64,000 nucleotides of DNA from Gorsachius magnificus. Its lineage: Eukaryota > Chordata > Aves > Pelecaniformes > Ardeidae. The notes beneath the pieces are model-generated. The model did not search any database, was not told the origin of the DNA, and worked only from the letters and a program-made list of their open reading frames with translations. The position numbers were made by a program, and so were the translations under genes. Positions 38,901 to 51,900 of this stretch are shown piece by piece (the stretch's first letter is position 1; the number at the start of each line of letters is the position of its first letter). The stretch covers positions 85,869,684 through 85,933,683 of the forward strand of contig CM067082.1 in assembly GCA_034008185.1 (NCBI GenBank). Reading direction: 5' to 3'.

Positions 38901-41900
38901 GCAGTAGAAGAAACCTCTGCCTCGGCTAGTTCTTGCAGTGTCAATTCCCTGCATGACGCAAGCTGCTCAAATGGGTCCCCTGTTATTAATCTTTGGGTAT
39001 CACAAAAAATATGCTGGAGCGCAAGGAGGTGTGAAAGGAGGTGGGAAGTATTCTATGCTCCTGGTCTACAGATTCACTTTATGCTTTGCTGTTATCCAGC
39101 ATCAATCCAAATTACAATAAAGTGGACACGTAGTTATTCTTTCATAGAATTCAAAACAGACAACATGCAAACATTTACTAAAGACACAGGTGTGCAAGTA
39201 AAGAAAAAACACAATTAGCCTGTCTACACTGAGGTAGGTTACATCAAAGATACCTCTCTTCCTCCTTCATCTCACCTTTTTCTTTCCTTATAAGATGGCA
39301 GACAGGTTTCCAACCATTGTCCATGTCCTCCCTTCCTGACAAAGTACCAGATTTTTTACAACTGGTTCATGACTGGGAACACAGTCATGCGTTCCACCTC
39401 CCTGCAGTGAATGATATCCAGTCTCTCTTCAGCAAAGCTGAAGTTAATATATTAACTTCTAACTTCTATATTGTGTGTCAAATGCATGACAAACATTGGT
39501 GCCCTGAAATCTAGCAGCATTTTATTATGTAAAACTAAAACTTCACCCTGTAAAATACTAGTATTTCATTCCAAATATATTAAGAATAATGTCATATTGA
39601 TGAATACACTAATCTTAACCTTTTTAAAGGAAATGCAGGGGTTCTGACTCCATTAGGGGCCTTCCCCTTACTGACCTTCCTCAATAGCCATGAGACCGTG
39701 GCTGCTGAAAGTACAAATATCTGTACAGGTTCTTATCTGCTCACATAAACTATGATGCAAAATAGAATCACCAATCTAATTCTCATATATGTTGATTAAT
39801 TGTGTAACTTAAACCAGGTTACATTTAATAGGTGATTTTTAATGCACAGCTCAAATTCCCTACGTTTTTTTCCTGCTGTATTTTCTGAGTAAGCATAAAG
39901 TGGCATTGAAATAAAAAAACACCAACCCACAAGAAAGCAATAAAACACATAACCATGCAGCATATCTGATAAAAGAATTCTAATTCAGTATGGAAGGAGA
40001 AACAAGGAACCACTGAACAACTTTATTTTAGAAAACTCAAATTCACAAGTTAGAGCAGAACTTGGGCAGGTCTGAATTGACATTTTCTGCAGCAGAAATA
40101 TTGCCTAAGCTCTTTTAGAACTTGCTTGCATGCCAGAACAAATATTTTCATTTCATTGAACTTGCTAGGCAACTCCCCAACATAAAGTGTATGGTAAAAA
40201 CTCTCTCCAGCAATATCAAGCCTGGAATATTTATTAAAAACATTTGCAATCCATGAAAACAAACTCTAATTCTGCACATATTCAAACTATGAACTCCATT
40301 TCATGTATTAAATAACACAACAGAACCCCATCTAAAACAGGTTTTCATACGGGAGAAGAGGTGGTGGTGAGTGGGTGCTCTTCTACACATTATTGCTAAG
40401 ATTTGACCTTCTGAGCCACCACTAACCAAAATTAGCACGCTTCATTTCAAGCTTCTTTGGATGCACACTCTATGTTCCACTGCTCTACAGTAGAATTAGC
40501 AGCAGGATTTAGAAACACTGTAATGTATTTTCTTATGAGAAAATAAAGGGCATATCAGGACATAAGTTGTGATTCTGTCTGTACTTTTTTCTGATATACC
40601 TAACATTGTGCACGCCTAAATGACTACACCTTTCCATCTGCACCACCAAAAAGCAGGATATATATTTACCTACCCACTGTAGCCTCTAAATAATAGAAAT
40701 GTTAGTGTGGAAGGGGATCTGTTATTGTGGTCTTCTATGGGACAGCGTAAATAAATACCATTACATTTCAGGTCCCACTACTTTGGAATACCTAGTCAAC
40801 TTAGAAAAAACTTGTTCTTGCGTAACAGTTATGATTCTTTAAGACCCATCAAGATCACATCCTGTTCTTCTCTGACTCTGCAGTTGACCCTGCTCTGTTA
40901 AGTAGAGGGGAAAGGGAGCTTTTATATGACTGAACAAAGAATTATTATCATCCAGTTTCACAACATGGTTGAATGTAATTTTCAAGGGTATTTATTTAAG
41001 CAAGAAATACCTTTCTGAAATGAACTGAATTCATCATGACTGCTGTTGGTTTAGTCTGCTGACAGCGCATTTCACCCATTCTTGAGAGATACGTAGATGA
41101 AACAGGAGGATTTCTACTATATACAAACCCAGAAGCAACATTTATTAGCATTAACAATGGAAAACAGCATAAAACATGCTTGCCTTTTTTGAAGGCTGAT
41201 TTCTAGGATTTTTGGTGCTGAACCTTTGTATTGTATGCAAAATTAATAGCAAAACAGCTATTAATGTCTTCATGGTTAAAGCCTGGTTCTTACTGACACA
41301 GAAAGCTCGTTTATGTGGATTGTTATTTGCTGGGCTCTGATCCACATTCTCAGTGGAAACCCATCCTGGCAAAAGTGCTGTGAATTTCATTCTTGTCCTT
41401 GAAAGGATCACACAAGAAATGCACACAGACAGACCAGCTTTTGAACACTTGACATTTCTGACCAAGAATTACAAGTAGGAAAGAAAGAAAGGACAAGATC
41501 ATAGTCACCATCATCTTAATACTTCAAAAGAAGAAACGATAAAGACAGAAAGATCAAGTACCTTACATTTTTGAAAGTGATGCACTGGAGTTTGGGGTCA
41601 TCTTACAGTTTGACAAGCTTTCCCATAAGACGCCCAAACCAAGCAACCAATTCCCAATCCCCACTTTGTTTTTCACCTTCTTTTATAATGGCATCCAACT
41701 ATCAGATTGTAAATCCTGTACAACCACAAAAATGGCAATGCTTTTCATATTGGTTTTTACTGACTGAAACTGTCCTGGAGGAAAAGGAAAAGGGAATTCA
41801 GTATTTTACTTTCCTACTGGCCTATTACTGTAAACTTCCGTAAATAAAGCACAAACAGCTTCTCCATTTTTGGGTTTCACAGCAGAAACTAGAAACTGAT

Positions 41901-44900
41901 AACAGCTGGGAACTGATCAGATGAGTCTTGGAAAATGAGGACTAGGTGATACAGGTTGGATCAGATGCAGACCATGCAGAACAGACCTTCACATTAGACT
42001 ATATTCACAGCCATAAGCTAGTGGAAGATATTTAGAAAGACAAAACTAGAACAATGGGAGTAGAAAAATGTACTGACACTAATACCTTAAAAAAACTTGT
42101 GATAGAAGATTATCAAGTGATATGCAGAAGGTCCCAAAGACAAGGAAGAAAAAAAATACTGTAGGAACTGTGATACTGTCTCTTGGCTACCTGCCGGTAC
42201 TAATTGCTTCATCTTTAAGAAGCAGTTTTCTGGGGTGAAGGGGAAAGAAATAGGTTGGTTGCTTTTTTGTTTAGCATTTCTATGTCACTTGAAAAATTTT
42301 GCAAGTATCCACTGGAAATTTCCCCCTTAAATTACGAGAATATCAACTTGCAAACTGTGAAAAGTTAGAAGAGTATGTAGAGAAAAAATGAAAACCATGT
42401 AAATGTTACTGGAAGAAGTACAGAGAATCACAGATTACCTGAAAGTAGGATGTTATCAACTGTCACTGACTGCTCATATTTTTGTTTACACATCTCTCCA
42501 GCTATGACGAAGACACTCAGTTCATGAGAATCCAAGCAGCTTCAGAAAGCTGGACATTTGGTACAGGCCGGGTGGCCAATGCACTCAGCCCTTCAAGACT
42601 GCAGCTAAAGAGCTAGTAGACACAGACACTGCATACTGGGCTGAACAGAGAAAGATGGACACAGCTGGTAGTTCAGCTGCATCCCTGAACAAGCTTCACA
42701 AGTCCTGGGGGTTTATTGGCCCACCCAGCATCCCTGGTTTTGAAAAAATTGCTGCAGGTTGCATGACATGAGTCATGCCTGAACCACTGGCAAGTGCTGC
42801 AGAGTTCAAGAAGACAGGCTCTCCACCCTTGCTCCTCCAGAAGTTTATTGCTTAGTCTAGAGTGTTTGCAGTGGGAATTGGCCACACAACATGTTTTTCT
42901 CTTGCTTTGACTACTCAGCAAATGTGGACACTGCTAGTGAAATGCAACTACTTATTTACAAGAGGACCAAGGTATAAAACTTTCACTTGTGAATACTGAC
43001 AAGCAGATACTGAGGAGAGGGCAGTGGAGAAGAAGGTACTTGGCAAACTGACAAGTGAATCAATATAAAAACTACAAGTACCATTTTAAGCTCTTCACTC
43101 ACAATGTAAACCCTTTATTCAGAACCAAATTAAAGTAAAAAGAGTTGCTGGTCAACGATGCACAGAATCTGCTAGAATTTGACACTCCCAAAACAGCAAC
43201 ATTGCAGTTACTGATTGCTGGTGCCTATCTGTAAAGCATCAGCTTCAATATTGCACAAAAGGCAGCAACTTAAACAAAACATTAAAGCATCTCCCATGGA
43301 TCTGCTCTTCAAAAAGCCATTGATTTGCAAATGCAACACAGTTGTTTTAACTATAGGGAAAAAAGCTAAAGCTTGTTTGAAGCTTGTACTAGTTAGCAAA
43401 TAGGAATCTGATTCCCCAGGATTATTTGAATAAATTTATGTATTATTTCCAAGGGCAACAGAACTGTAGTAAAAAATTACTTCATACCAGAGGATGAAGA
43501 AACACATTTCTGAAAAACGAGTAACTAAAACAGTCTTGTTACAATGAAGTTCACTCCTCAACAGCGATACCGACACTTTCCAAAGCATGTGTGTAAAGCA
43601 TCCCAGCCAAACTGGTGACGATGCTTTCCGAAACATTTAAAAATAGTCAAAGTTTGCCACTTGCTGAGATAAATGACAGTAAGTGAAAGAGACAGCAGAG
43701 CTTTTCAGGTACAATTGTTTTGAAATTCAGATGCTCATCTCTCAACACACTGCTTATTTAAAATTCCTAAGAATCAATGTGCAAGTGTCCTTTGGAGCAA
43801 TGTAAAAATCCAATAATTGTGTTTCAGCTTCAGTCTGCCTTTACTACCACAAACACTACTCAAACTCCTGAGACTCCTCGAGAAAACTGCCTACTCGCAT
43901 TTGCATCCATTAGAAACAGACTGAAATTCACCCCAAATATGAATAAGCCTTTGACTGAAACTCAGCACGTATTTTGTACAAGGCCTGTACAGAGGGACTA
44001 ACATACAAATCTTTCCAGGAGCTCTTACATTTCTTTCCCTTAGCAAGCTCTTTATAAAGGAAGAAACACACAATGCCTTCATCCAAACCGAGGAAAACCA
44101 CAGCATTTCTCTCCTAGGAGATACAAGGTGCAGCATTAGTTCAGTTTATTTCCAGTTACCAAGGTCTCATCACACAGCCGCTGGTGCTGAAACCTGCCAG
44201 ATACTATATATAAATGGAGCTGCAGCTGCACAGCCAAGATTCCATCGTGCTCATCATGGGCAAAAATAACAGCAGTACAGCTTAGCAGGAAAAGCACGTG
44301 GGGAGACAACATTTTATGGGACAAATAAGAGCAGTCAGCAGTGGTGGTTTAGCCCTACTAACCCCCGAACTCATGGATCTGTATGCTCATTATAAAGGAC
44401 GCACTTTTCAGGAAGAGTCTCGTTCTACAGACTTAGTGAGGGAAAAGGTGGAAGTTAAATGCTGTTCTCACTGCATCCATTAGCAAAATTCCCATGTAAT
44501 TTAGGTGGGATCAAACTTCATTTATGGGATCATTTTTTAATTTGGTTGTATGATTTCTTTTATTAAATTGGAGAGACAAAAGAATTCTAAAAAGAGATAA
44601 TTCAAGCTGCTCTTGATTTTCTAGAAACACAGAGGCTGCTCCAGCTCAAGATAAACTGTCTGCCTCAGCAAGCTCAAAAGTATCCGTGTATCCAGAAAAT
44701 AAATTTAATTGGAGAGACTGAATCGACATAGAAATTTTCCGATTTAGAAGCTTAACTATTCACCTCTGTTTACCTCTCTGCTGCTGAAGAACAAGGAAAT
44801 ACACCTATAAACCAAACTACCAAACTGTACCAATAAAAAGGGGGTTTAAGAGCAAGATAGAGGCTTGTAAATGGGAGATGAATCAATAAGACCACAGTTC

Positions 44901-45105
44901 TTCATGGAGCCTAAAGATCAATAAATGACCCTGTATTATTCCAGTCATGCTTGTAAAGGATTTTGTTAGCATTCCAGAGAAGACAAGATTACAGGGCCGA
45001 TCAGTGCTGTGCAACCTTGTCACACACTGTGCAACAGAGCCATGCTTTTTAACTCTGCAGCCAAAAACGTTGAGAGTTTTTTCTTGTTTCTTGCAGTAAT
45101 GTAAG

Positions 45106-45147
45106 AAGCATTCAGCACCCATGATGAAGCATTCAGCACCCATGATG
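45106..45147 (+). repeat. Perfect 21-bp tandem duplication
   Basis: AAGCATTCAGCACCCATGAT plus G occurs at 45106-45126 and again without change at 45127-45147, followed by a partial third copy AAGCATCAG. Perfect identity suggests a recent event. Confidence 0.95.
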
Positions 45148-48100
45148 AAGCATCAGCTAATCAAGTACTGTGCTCCAAAACCAATCTCAATCAAACCATT
45201 GTACAGCCCAGAGTCCTCCTAAATTCTGCAGAAAGTTTCAAAGGCTCACTTACTACAAAATGTTGCATTTAAGCTGGTTGTGTGTTACAACATGTGATAA
45301 GTAGGTCACATTTTGATCTTCTGATTTACAATATAAAAATTGTCATCTCTGTTTACCGTCAGCATGAAATCAGCATGCTACTTCTGTGGTAACTCCGCAA
45401 GACTGATAAGACTGAATTTTGGCAATGGTGGACAGAAAATGACAGCCATGCTACTGCTTGCTTACTATGCTGAGCTGGCAGAAGTAAAGCAGAAGCCACT
45501 GAGAGAATCTGAATCTTCTCTACTGTCGGTAAATCCATTTCATGGCTGCAGAGAAACACGTCTGCACTTGGCAAGGTGTCCACTTAAACACAAAAATAGA
45601 AGTATCATTGTTTTAGTGGACATTACAGTAACATAACTCCCCAAGTGAATATGACTCATTAATAACACCTCCTTAACCGCTGTCTAATGATTTCTGCAGA
45701 CACAAAATGGAATATTTTACTACTATTTTGAGCCATCTGTGCTGCTTTTTCTTTCAGCTCGGGTTTGCCAAAACTGTAATGAAAGTCCCCATGCTTTGCA
45801 CCATCACATGCTTCACATGCTTCTTAGTATCAATACACCAATTAAACACATCACTGGTGTCACAGGTCACTGCTGAACACTCACACTGGCAGAAGCACAA
45901 TTCAGTTGCGTATATAGCTAGAGCCTGCTAATTATAAGCCATCCTCTCATTCTACTTTAAGGTTTCTCTCAGTAATAAAGGGAATTCAGAGGGAAGCTGG
46001 CCTAGGAGTTATAACACAACGATAGGACTCAGAAGGCCATCACTAATTCCTTGTTGGACCACATGCTCTTCTCAGTGTGGACAAGTCAGTCTTTTGGAGT
46101 GCATCTATGCTAAGGTTTTACTTTGTAGATGGAGTGCACTTGTAAGGTGAATTTCTTCATCCTCCATGCTTTGCTCCACATCGTGGCCCAGCATCTTGGA
46201 GTGCATGGGCTGGATTCTGCTCCGACTAAACTGCCTGGGAGATCTTCTCCAGAATCACGCTGAGCATGCTCCAGCAGTAAACTGAGCATTAAGCCATCGG
46301 GACTAGACAAGAGCTAGTCCAGAGTGAAAACCAAAACCCAAAACATATACAATACAGACACCAGGTTCTTGACACAAAGTATTTTGCTTTACTGATATGT
46401 TTCTGCAGATCTGCTCTATGCATTAATGTGGACATTGTCTCAATTTTTTCAGCTCCCCAAAAAGACTGCATATTTTGGGCATGGTGATGTTTGAGCGCAC
46501 GCCTATTTGGTGGTAATGCTGCTTGTACCAACTTCAGCAGGTCCTTCTGTCACTACCCACTATTCCTTAATTATAACGATAAATCCTTTCATGGCCATGA
46601 GGCAAGCAAGATAACTTTCTAACAAACACTAAAAAAACTGGTGAGGAAATGACACCTCTCCTCTTCTACAACAATAAAACAAATTACTTTTCAGCTGAAT
46701 CAGCTTTGTTGATCTAGATGATTGTTTTGGCCTCACACATCGAGACACTATCACAAAAAAAGGTGAGGAGCTGTTTATTTTGACACCGAAAACATGTTAA
46801 CCAAACTATGGCCTGAAGCACATAAAAGTGCCACAAAACCTTCCAAAACAGACAGGAAAGTTATGTTTATAATATCTACAACATTTAATCTAGTCACAGT
46901 GGATACTATTCTAATTGCTAGCACAAAAAGCAGGGGCACAATATACAATCTGCAAGTTCAGAGTGAAAAGCAACAGTTCAACCAGCAATACTTTCAGAAA
47001 GATTCGCAAAGCCTTGTAGATGTTTCTCTTTGGAACAGGCCCTTGTGGTTGAAAATTATTATTCTCTATTAATAATGTAAACTGCTGTCAACTCTTGTTC
47101 TATTTAGTGATATACCACTATTTTCCCTCCCTTCCCTGCTTTCCTGACCAGTTGAGCAAAATCAATAGCATGCAAACTAGAGAAGAGAAAAATTAGAAAG
47201 CAAACATCTTTATGCAGAAAAGCAGTATTATCTGAGGTAGTGCACCCAAATTTATGTGCATATATAACTAGAGAAAGGCTGCTGCAAACTGACAAGTCAA
47301 AAGGCAGCTAACTCACAGGTGGCAGCAATGGGATTGACAAATTATTCACTGCAGTAGAACAGGACTACTTAGAAGGAAAAGACTTAAAGATACATATGGA
47401 AAATTAAGTTATTTATTCTTCCCTTTAATGCTGTTCCTTTAAAGAACAGCAGCTAAAACCAGAATTAATACATACAGCTGAAGGGCAATTCTGTACAATG
47501 CAACCATCACACACAAATGGTGTTAATTCTTTGCTTTGGTAGAGATGTATTTGTGAGCCGCAATGGTGCTGAGCAAGCCTGCAGTTTTCCTCACAATTCC
47601 CTGGATAAGATGCATACTACTTTTTTCCCCTGCCTTAGGGCAATTTGTTTCACCACACAAGATTTGTTGTTGAGGACTTTTCCCAAAGCTAATTTACAAT
47701 ATGTTTTCCCCATACCCATTCCCAAGGAGCATTTCTAGCACCACACATGCCCTGACAACTGTCAGTACACATCAGAGTGGCCTAAGAAGTTCTAACCTTT
47801 CAGCTGAGGTACAGCAACTGACTGCACCTGCGCCTTGCCTACTTAGATGCAAAATGAAATAAGCTTACTTAAGTACCAGTAGTTTTTATTTGCACCACAG
47901 CAGGCAAAGGCAGGAAGCAACTGGGTTCAAAAATTTTCCATTATGGCAGGAAAATATACATCTTTATTAAGTGACATGGTCAAAACGTGCAAGTTCATCA
48001 AACATCACTCAAGTAAATCAAGGTAAGAATCTGTGCCTTCTAGAAGTTTTTACTCAATGCGGAAAAGTTAGACTAAAGCAATAATTTTAGGTTCAGCAGA

Positions 48101-48194
48101 CTGATCTATGGTAACATTCAGCTATTGGCTTGTAGGGGCAGATTAAAAAGAAATTTCACACAGTATTCCAATACCTATGCTAATATCATATTAT

Positions 48195-48928
48195 ACCCCA
48201 TGCACCAGTACAGACTGGGGGCTGACCTGCTGGAAAGCAGCTCTGCCGAGCGGGACCTGGGAGTCCTGGTGGACGACAAGCTCACCATGAGCCAGCAGTG
48301 TGCCCTTGTTGCCAAGAAGGCCAATGGCATCCTGGGATGCATTAAGAGGAGCATGGCCAGCAGGTCAAGGGAGGTTCTCCTCCCCCTCTACTCCGCCCTG
48401 GTGAGACCCCACTTGGAGTACTGTGTCCAGTTCCGGGCTCCCCAGTTCAAGAAAGATGAGGAACTCCTAGAAAGAGTCCAGAAGAGAGCAACTAGGATGA
48501 TAAAGGGACTCAAACATCTCCCCTATGAGGAAAGGCTGAGGGAGTTGGGCTTGTTCAGCCTGAAGAAGAGAAGACTGAGAGGGGACCTCATTAACACATA
48601 CAAATATCTTAAGGGCAGAAATCACGAGGACAGAACCAGTCTCTTTGCAGTGGTGCCCAGCGACAGGACAAGGGGCAATGGATACAAACTGAAACATAAG
48701 AGGTTTCAGTTGAACATGAGGAGGAACTTTTTTACTCTGAGGGTGACAGAGCACTGGAAGAGGCTGCCCAGGGGGGTTGTGGAGTCTCCTTCTCTGGAGA
48801 TATTCAAAGCCCGCCTGGATGAAGTCCTGTGTAACATGCTCTAAGAGAACCTGCTTTAGCAGGAGGGTTGGACTAGATGATCTCCCGAGGTCCCTTCCAA
48901 CCCTTGCCATTCTGTGATTCTGTGATCG
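48195..48928 (+). mobile_element. CR1 LINE, 5'-truncated, with open reverse-transcriptase tail
   Basis: The longest CR1 copy here. From 48200 ([20 protein letters not shown]) an open frame of 214 codons reads without a stop through the C-terminal part of the CR1 ORF2 protein, including [36 protein letters not shown] and the end DEVLCNML, stopping at 48842-48844. The 3'UTR follows (GGAGGGTTGGACTAGATGAT) and the copy ends in ATTCTGTG octamers at 48909-48926. The endonuclease and the catalytic YxDD core of the reverse transcriptase are missing, so the copy cannot move by itself. It belongs to a subfamily different from the copies at 18694 and 34369. Confidence 0.95.
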
Positions 48929-51900
48929 TTGACAAAAAAGACATTTTGGCAGCATTTAGCACGAAAGAAATTGAAGCTGCTGATACATATTTAATATGCA
49001 TATCTCAAGCTACGGCCCAGCTGAGAAGGGTCAGCATGAGAGCAAAACCTGAGTGCTACAATGATTTAGTATGTGGCATCCCTTATTTCAAGTTAGCCCT
49101 GTCAGAATCACTACTCAGAAGCACTGGGGACCACTTGCGTGTTATCTTTAAACCCTGAGAAGCAATGGGCCTGAAGCTGTCCCTACATGCCATGGTTTGG
49201 TTGATGTTTCGCTGTGTAGCAGCACAGTCTACCATGTGCTCCTCCCCCCGTCGCTTGACACTCTGCCATGAGCCGCTTGTAAGCGATTGAGCCTCCGGTC
49301 CGGGGGCTGCCTAGACACCTTCACTGGGAAACCAACCTCCTGTTTCTCTAAGGTGGAACTGCTTATACCAGCACTACTGCTGAAAGATACTCTTTGTATA
49401 CCTTTGATTAAGCTCCAGTGGCATCTTTCAGAAAGCGAGGGATGTTATATTCCACAGCTTTTAAAAATCGGCAGCTGTCATCTGATGCACATTGTATCCT
49501 GTTACTGGCTACCACTGTCACTCAAAAAAAGCAGTCATGCCCCTTCCTGCATTTTCTCCTCCTCACTCTGCTCCCACTGACACCAACATCTGTATAGCTG
49601 TCTGGTGAAGTGACTGGGAAAGCGGTCAGGCTAACCTCCAGTCCCACTGGTACCTGCCTGGCAAAAACTGCCTCCTAGCCAGCCCAATCCCCCATCCCAC
49701 ATACCACACCAACTACTCATACCCACACAAGGGACCAGGCAGGACTGTTGTTTCCAGAGGCAGTACCAACTTTGAGCTTTTCTTCAACTACAGACTGACA
49801 GCTGCAGCCTATCCCCGTGAAATTCTTCTTTGGTTTGAAACATATCCTGCATTTTCTTCCCCGAGCTGCTGAATGACTTGGCTTAATCCTACATCACAGG
49901 CGCATCTCAGTGAGGCAGCTATTTGATCTCTCTGAAGCATTCAAGTTTCTGCTTGAGAGCCAACAAAATTCTTCGGAATACCTCAATATCAAACATACTA
50001 CACAAGAGCCCATTTTTAATTGTGTTCAAACTGTAAGAAGAAAAAAAATGTGCCAAAAGTAACAGTTTTAAGCTATTGAGAAAGCAATTAAAGCAACAGC
50101 CCCATTACAAAATAAGTTACTTCTACTACAACAAAGATGCTTTTTAAGGAAAAAAAAGTGCAGCAGTTCTATAGGAAGTATAGCCAGCATGTTTTGTGAA
50201 CATCAATAAAAAAAGCAAAATTTGTGCCCTTGGTGACAGCTCTCCATTTGACAGTAGCAGGAGCCTTTTCATTTTCCAGTATACTGGGTACTACTTTACA
50301 TCAAATATATTTATTAGAACAGTGACAGCTATCTCCTATGTCTGTCTTACCTGAGGAAAAGTACATGGAAAGCACTATTGTATAACAACATTAGATCCTT
50401 GCTGTGCATTTTTGTAGGGGTTTCTTCAAATCACTACAGGCCATTAACCTTTCACTTCAGGTAAGTAATGAACCACGACTCTTCCAACAAAGGAAATCAG
50501 CTGTGTTACCAATGGCAACTTCACTTTTAAATACATGCACCAACCCCCTGTGCATGCATTTGTTATTTATTTTTTAAAATCAATTCTGGTATGAAATAAG
50601 AACAGTTCCCTTTGGCTTCACCTTGAGCTGATAATGAACAAACCCTCAGTGAAGCCTACTCCCAAGGAAGCCTTCCTTAATAGCACTGATGAAAAAGGAA
50701 ATGAAGTTTCTACTTAGGAAGCAAGATGCATTGCTTCCTGCTTTCCTTCACCAGGGTATCTTGTAATTGGACCAGTGCTAATTGGACATTTCAGCCAAAC
50801 TATTTAATTTAAAAAGGAAAAAAACACCCCTCCAATTTCCCTTGGTTTCTAACAGAGTTAGTGTCATTGACCAACACCAATATGCTGAACTGTGAAACCA
50901 ACACAAGACCTTAATTACACCAGGGTAAAGTGCAGGAAAACCTTAGTGGGGTCAGTCTTTTTCATTTTACTTATGTACCAGATTAACACACATCTTCAAG
51001 CAGAAACACAAAAGCATTTCTTAAAGAACCTGCTCTGATTTAATAAGTCTTGTACAACAGTAGGATGGGCAAAATAGGTGCAACTACCACAGGTTGAAGA
51101 ATTGTCTCTAACATCAACATGATCCTGTATCTATATCAAATTGTCAATTATAAACCAGGTTACTTTTTTTGCCTGACATCAGCGCGTATAATTTACAAAG
51201 GAGGTGGTAAAAGCTGACAGATTCAGGACAACAATCTAGAAGAAATAGAGACATAATTAAAAACTTGTTTCTTAGGCAGACACAGACTGGGAAAGACTTG
51301 CACCTCTCTGGTTTTTGTTTATACGTAATGGAGCTGAAAATTTTAAGTAGTTGGGGGAACGCAGTAACAACTAATACTTATTTTTCCTTTCCCACCCTGC
51401 TTCATTCTATCCAATAATGCATCCTTAACCCTTGTGCCCTTAGGTCTTGTCTTCCTTTCATTATTTCTCCTATTAACAGGGCTTCCACCCCTCCAAAAGC
51501 AGCAGCTGTGAGCTACTTCCTTTTAACACCTCATTTCCCAGTTGAACTTCCTCCATGAAGCAGGCACCCACCAGCCCATCTCAGCAGAACATGTAAGAGC
51601 CTTGGAGAGGCATTGGGAGAACAAAGGAGAGCCAGGGGAGACTCTGACTTGCATCTTCCAATGGTGCCTTTCCCTTTGTACTTTTTGTATGGCAAAACCA
51701 CTAAAAAGGATGCACTGAAAAACTGCATCCTACCACTTCCTTCCTTTAATTCCATATATTGGCATTCATAATTACATTTTATGAATTTTAAGACAGATTG
51801 TATTTCAAGTTAATAGGATGATAGCCTTGAATTTTCTACAAAATTCTTGTAATATTTTTGCAGCAGCAATATATAGTTGCATAATGCCTCGATGTATTTT

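Larger units (their letters stand above)
34605..48194 (-). other. LYRM4: LYRM4 intron, central part 2
   Basis: About 13.6 kb, AT-rich, no recognised exon or RNA gene. Notable local sequence: pyrimidine/purine mirror tracts at 35905-35997, a CAA/CAG-rich stretch at 36258-36300 and a perfect 21-bp tandem duplication at 45106-45147. All ORFs are short and unrelated to known families. Confidence 0.6.

Noticed and set aside
44136..44324. Minus-strand ORF with a signal-peptide-like start (MLSPHVLFLLSCTAVIFA)
   Set aside because: Only about 60 codons, with no homology recognised; a hydrophobic run of this kind is easily produced by chance.
48467..48955. Minus-strand ORF of 162 codons
   Set aside because: Antisense shadow of the open CR1 reverse-transcriptase frame.
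49920..49960. Minus-strand ECFREIK-like reading, considered as LYRM4 exon 2
   Set aside because: The resemblance to DAFREN-K is limited to a few residues, a stop follows directly, and flanking splice sites are absent.
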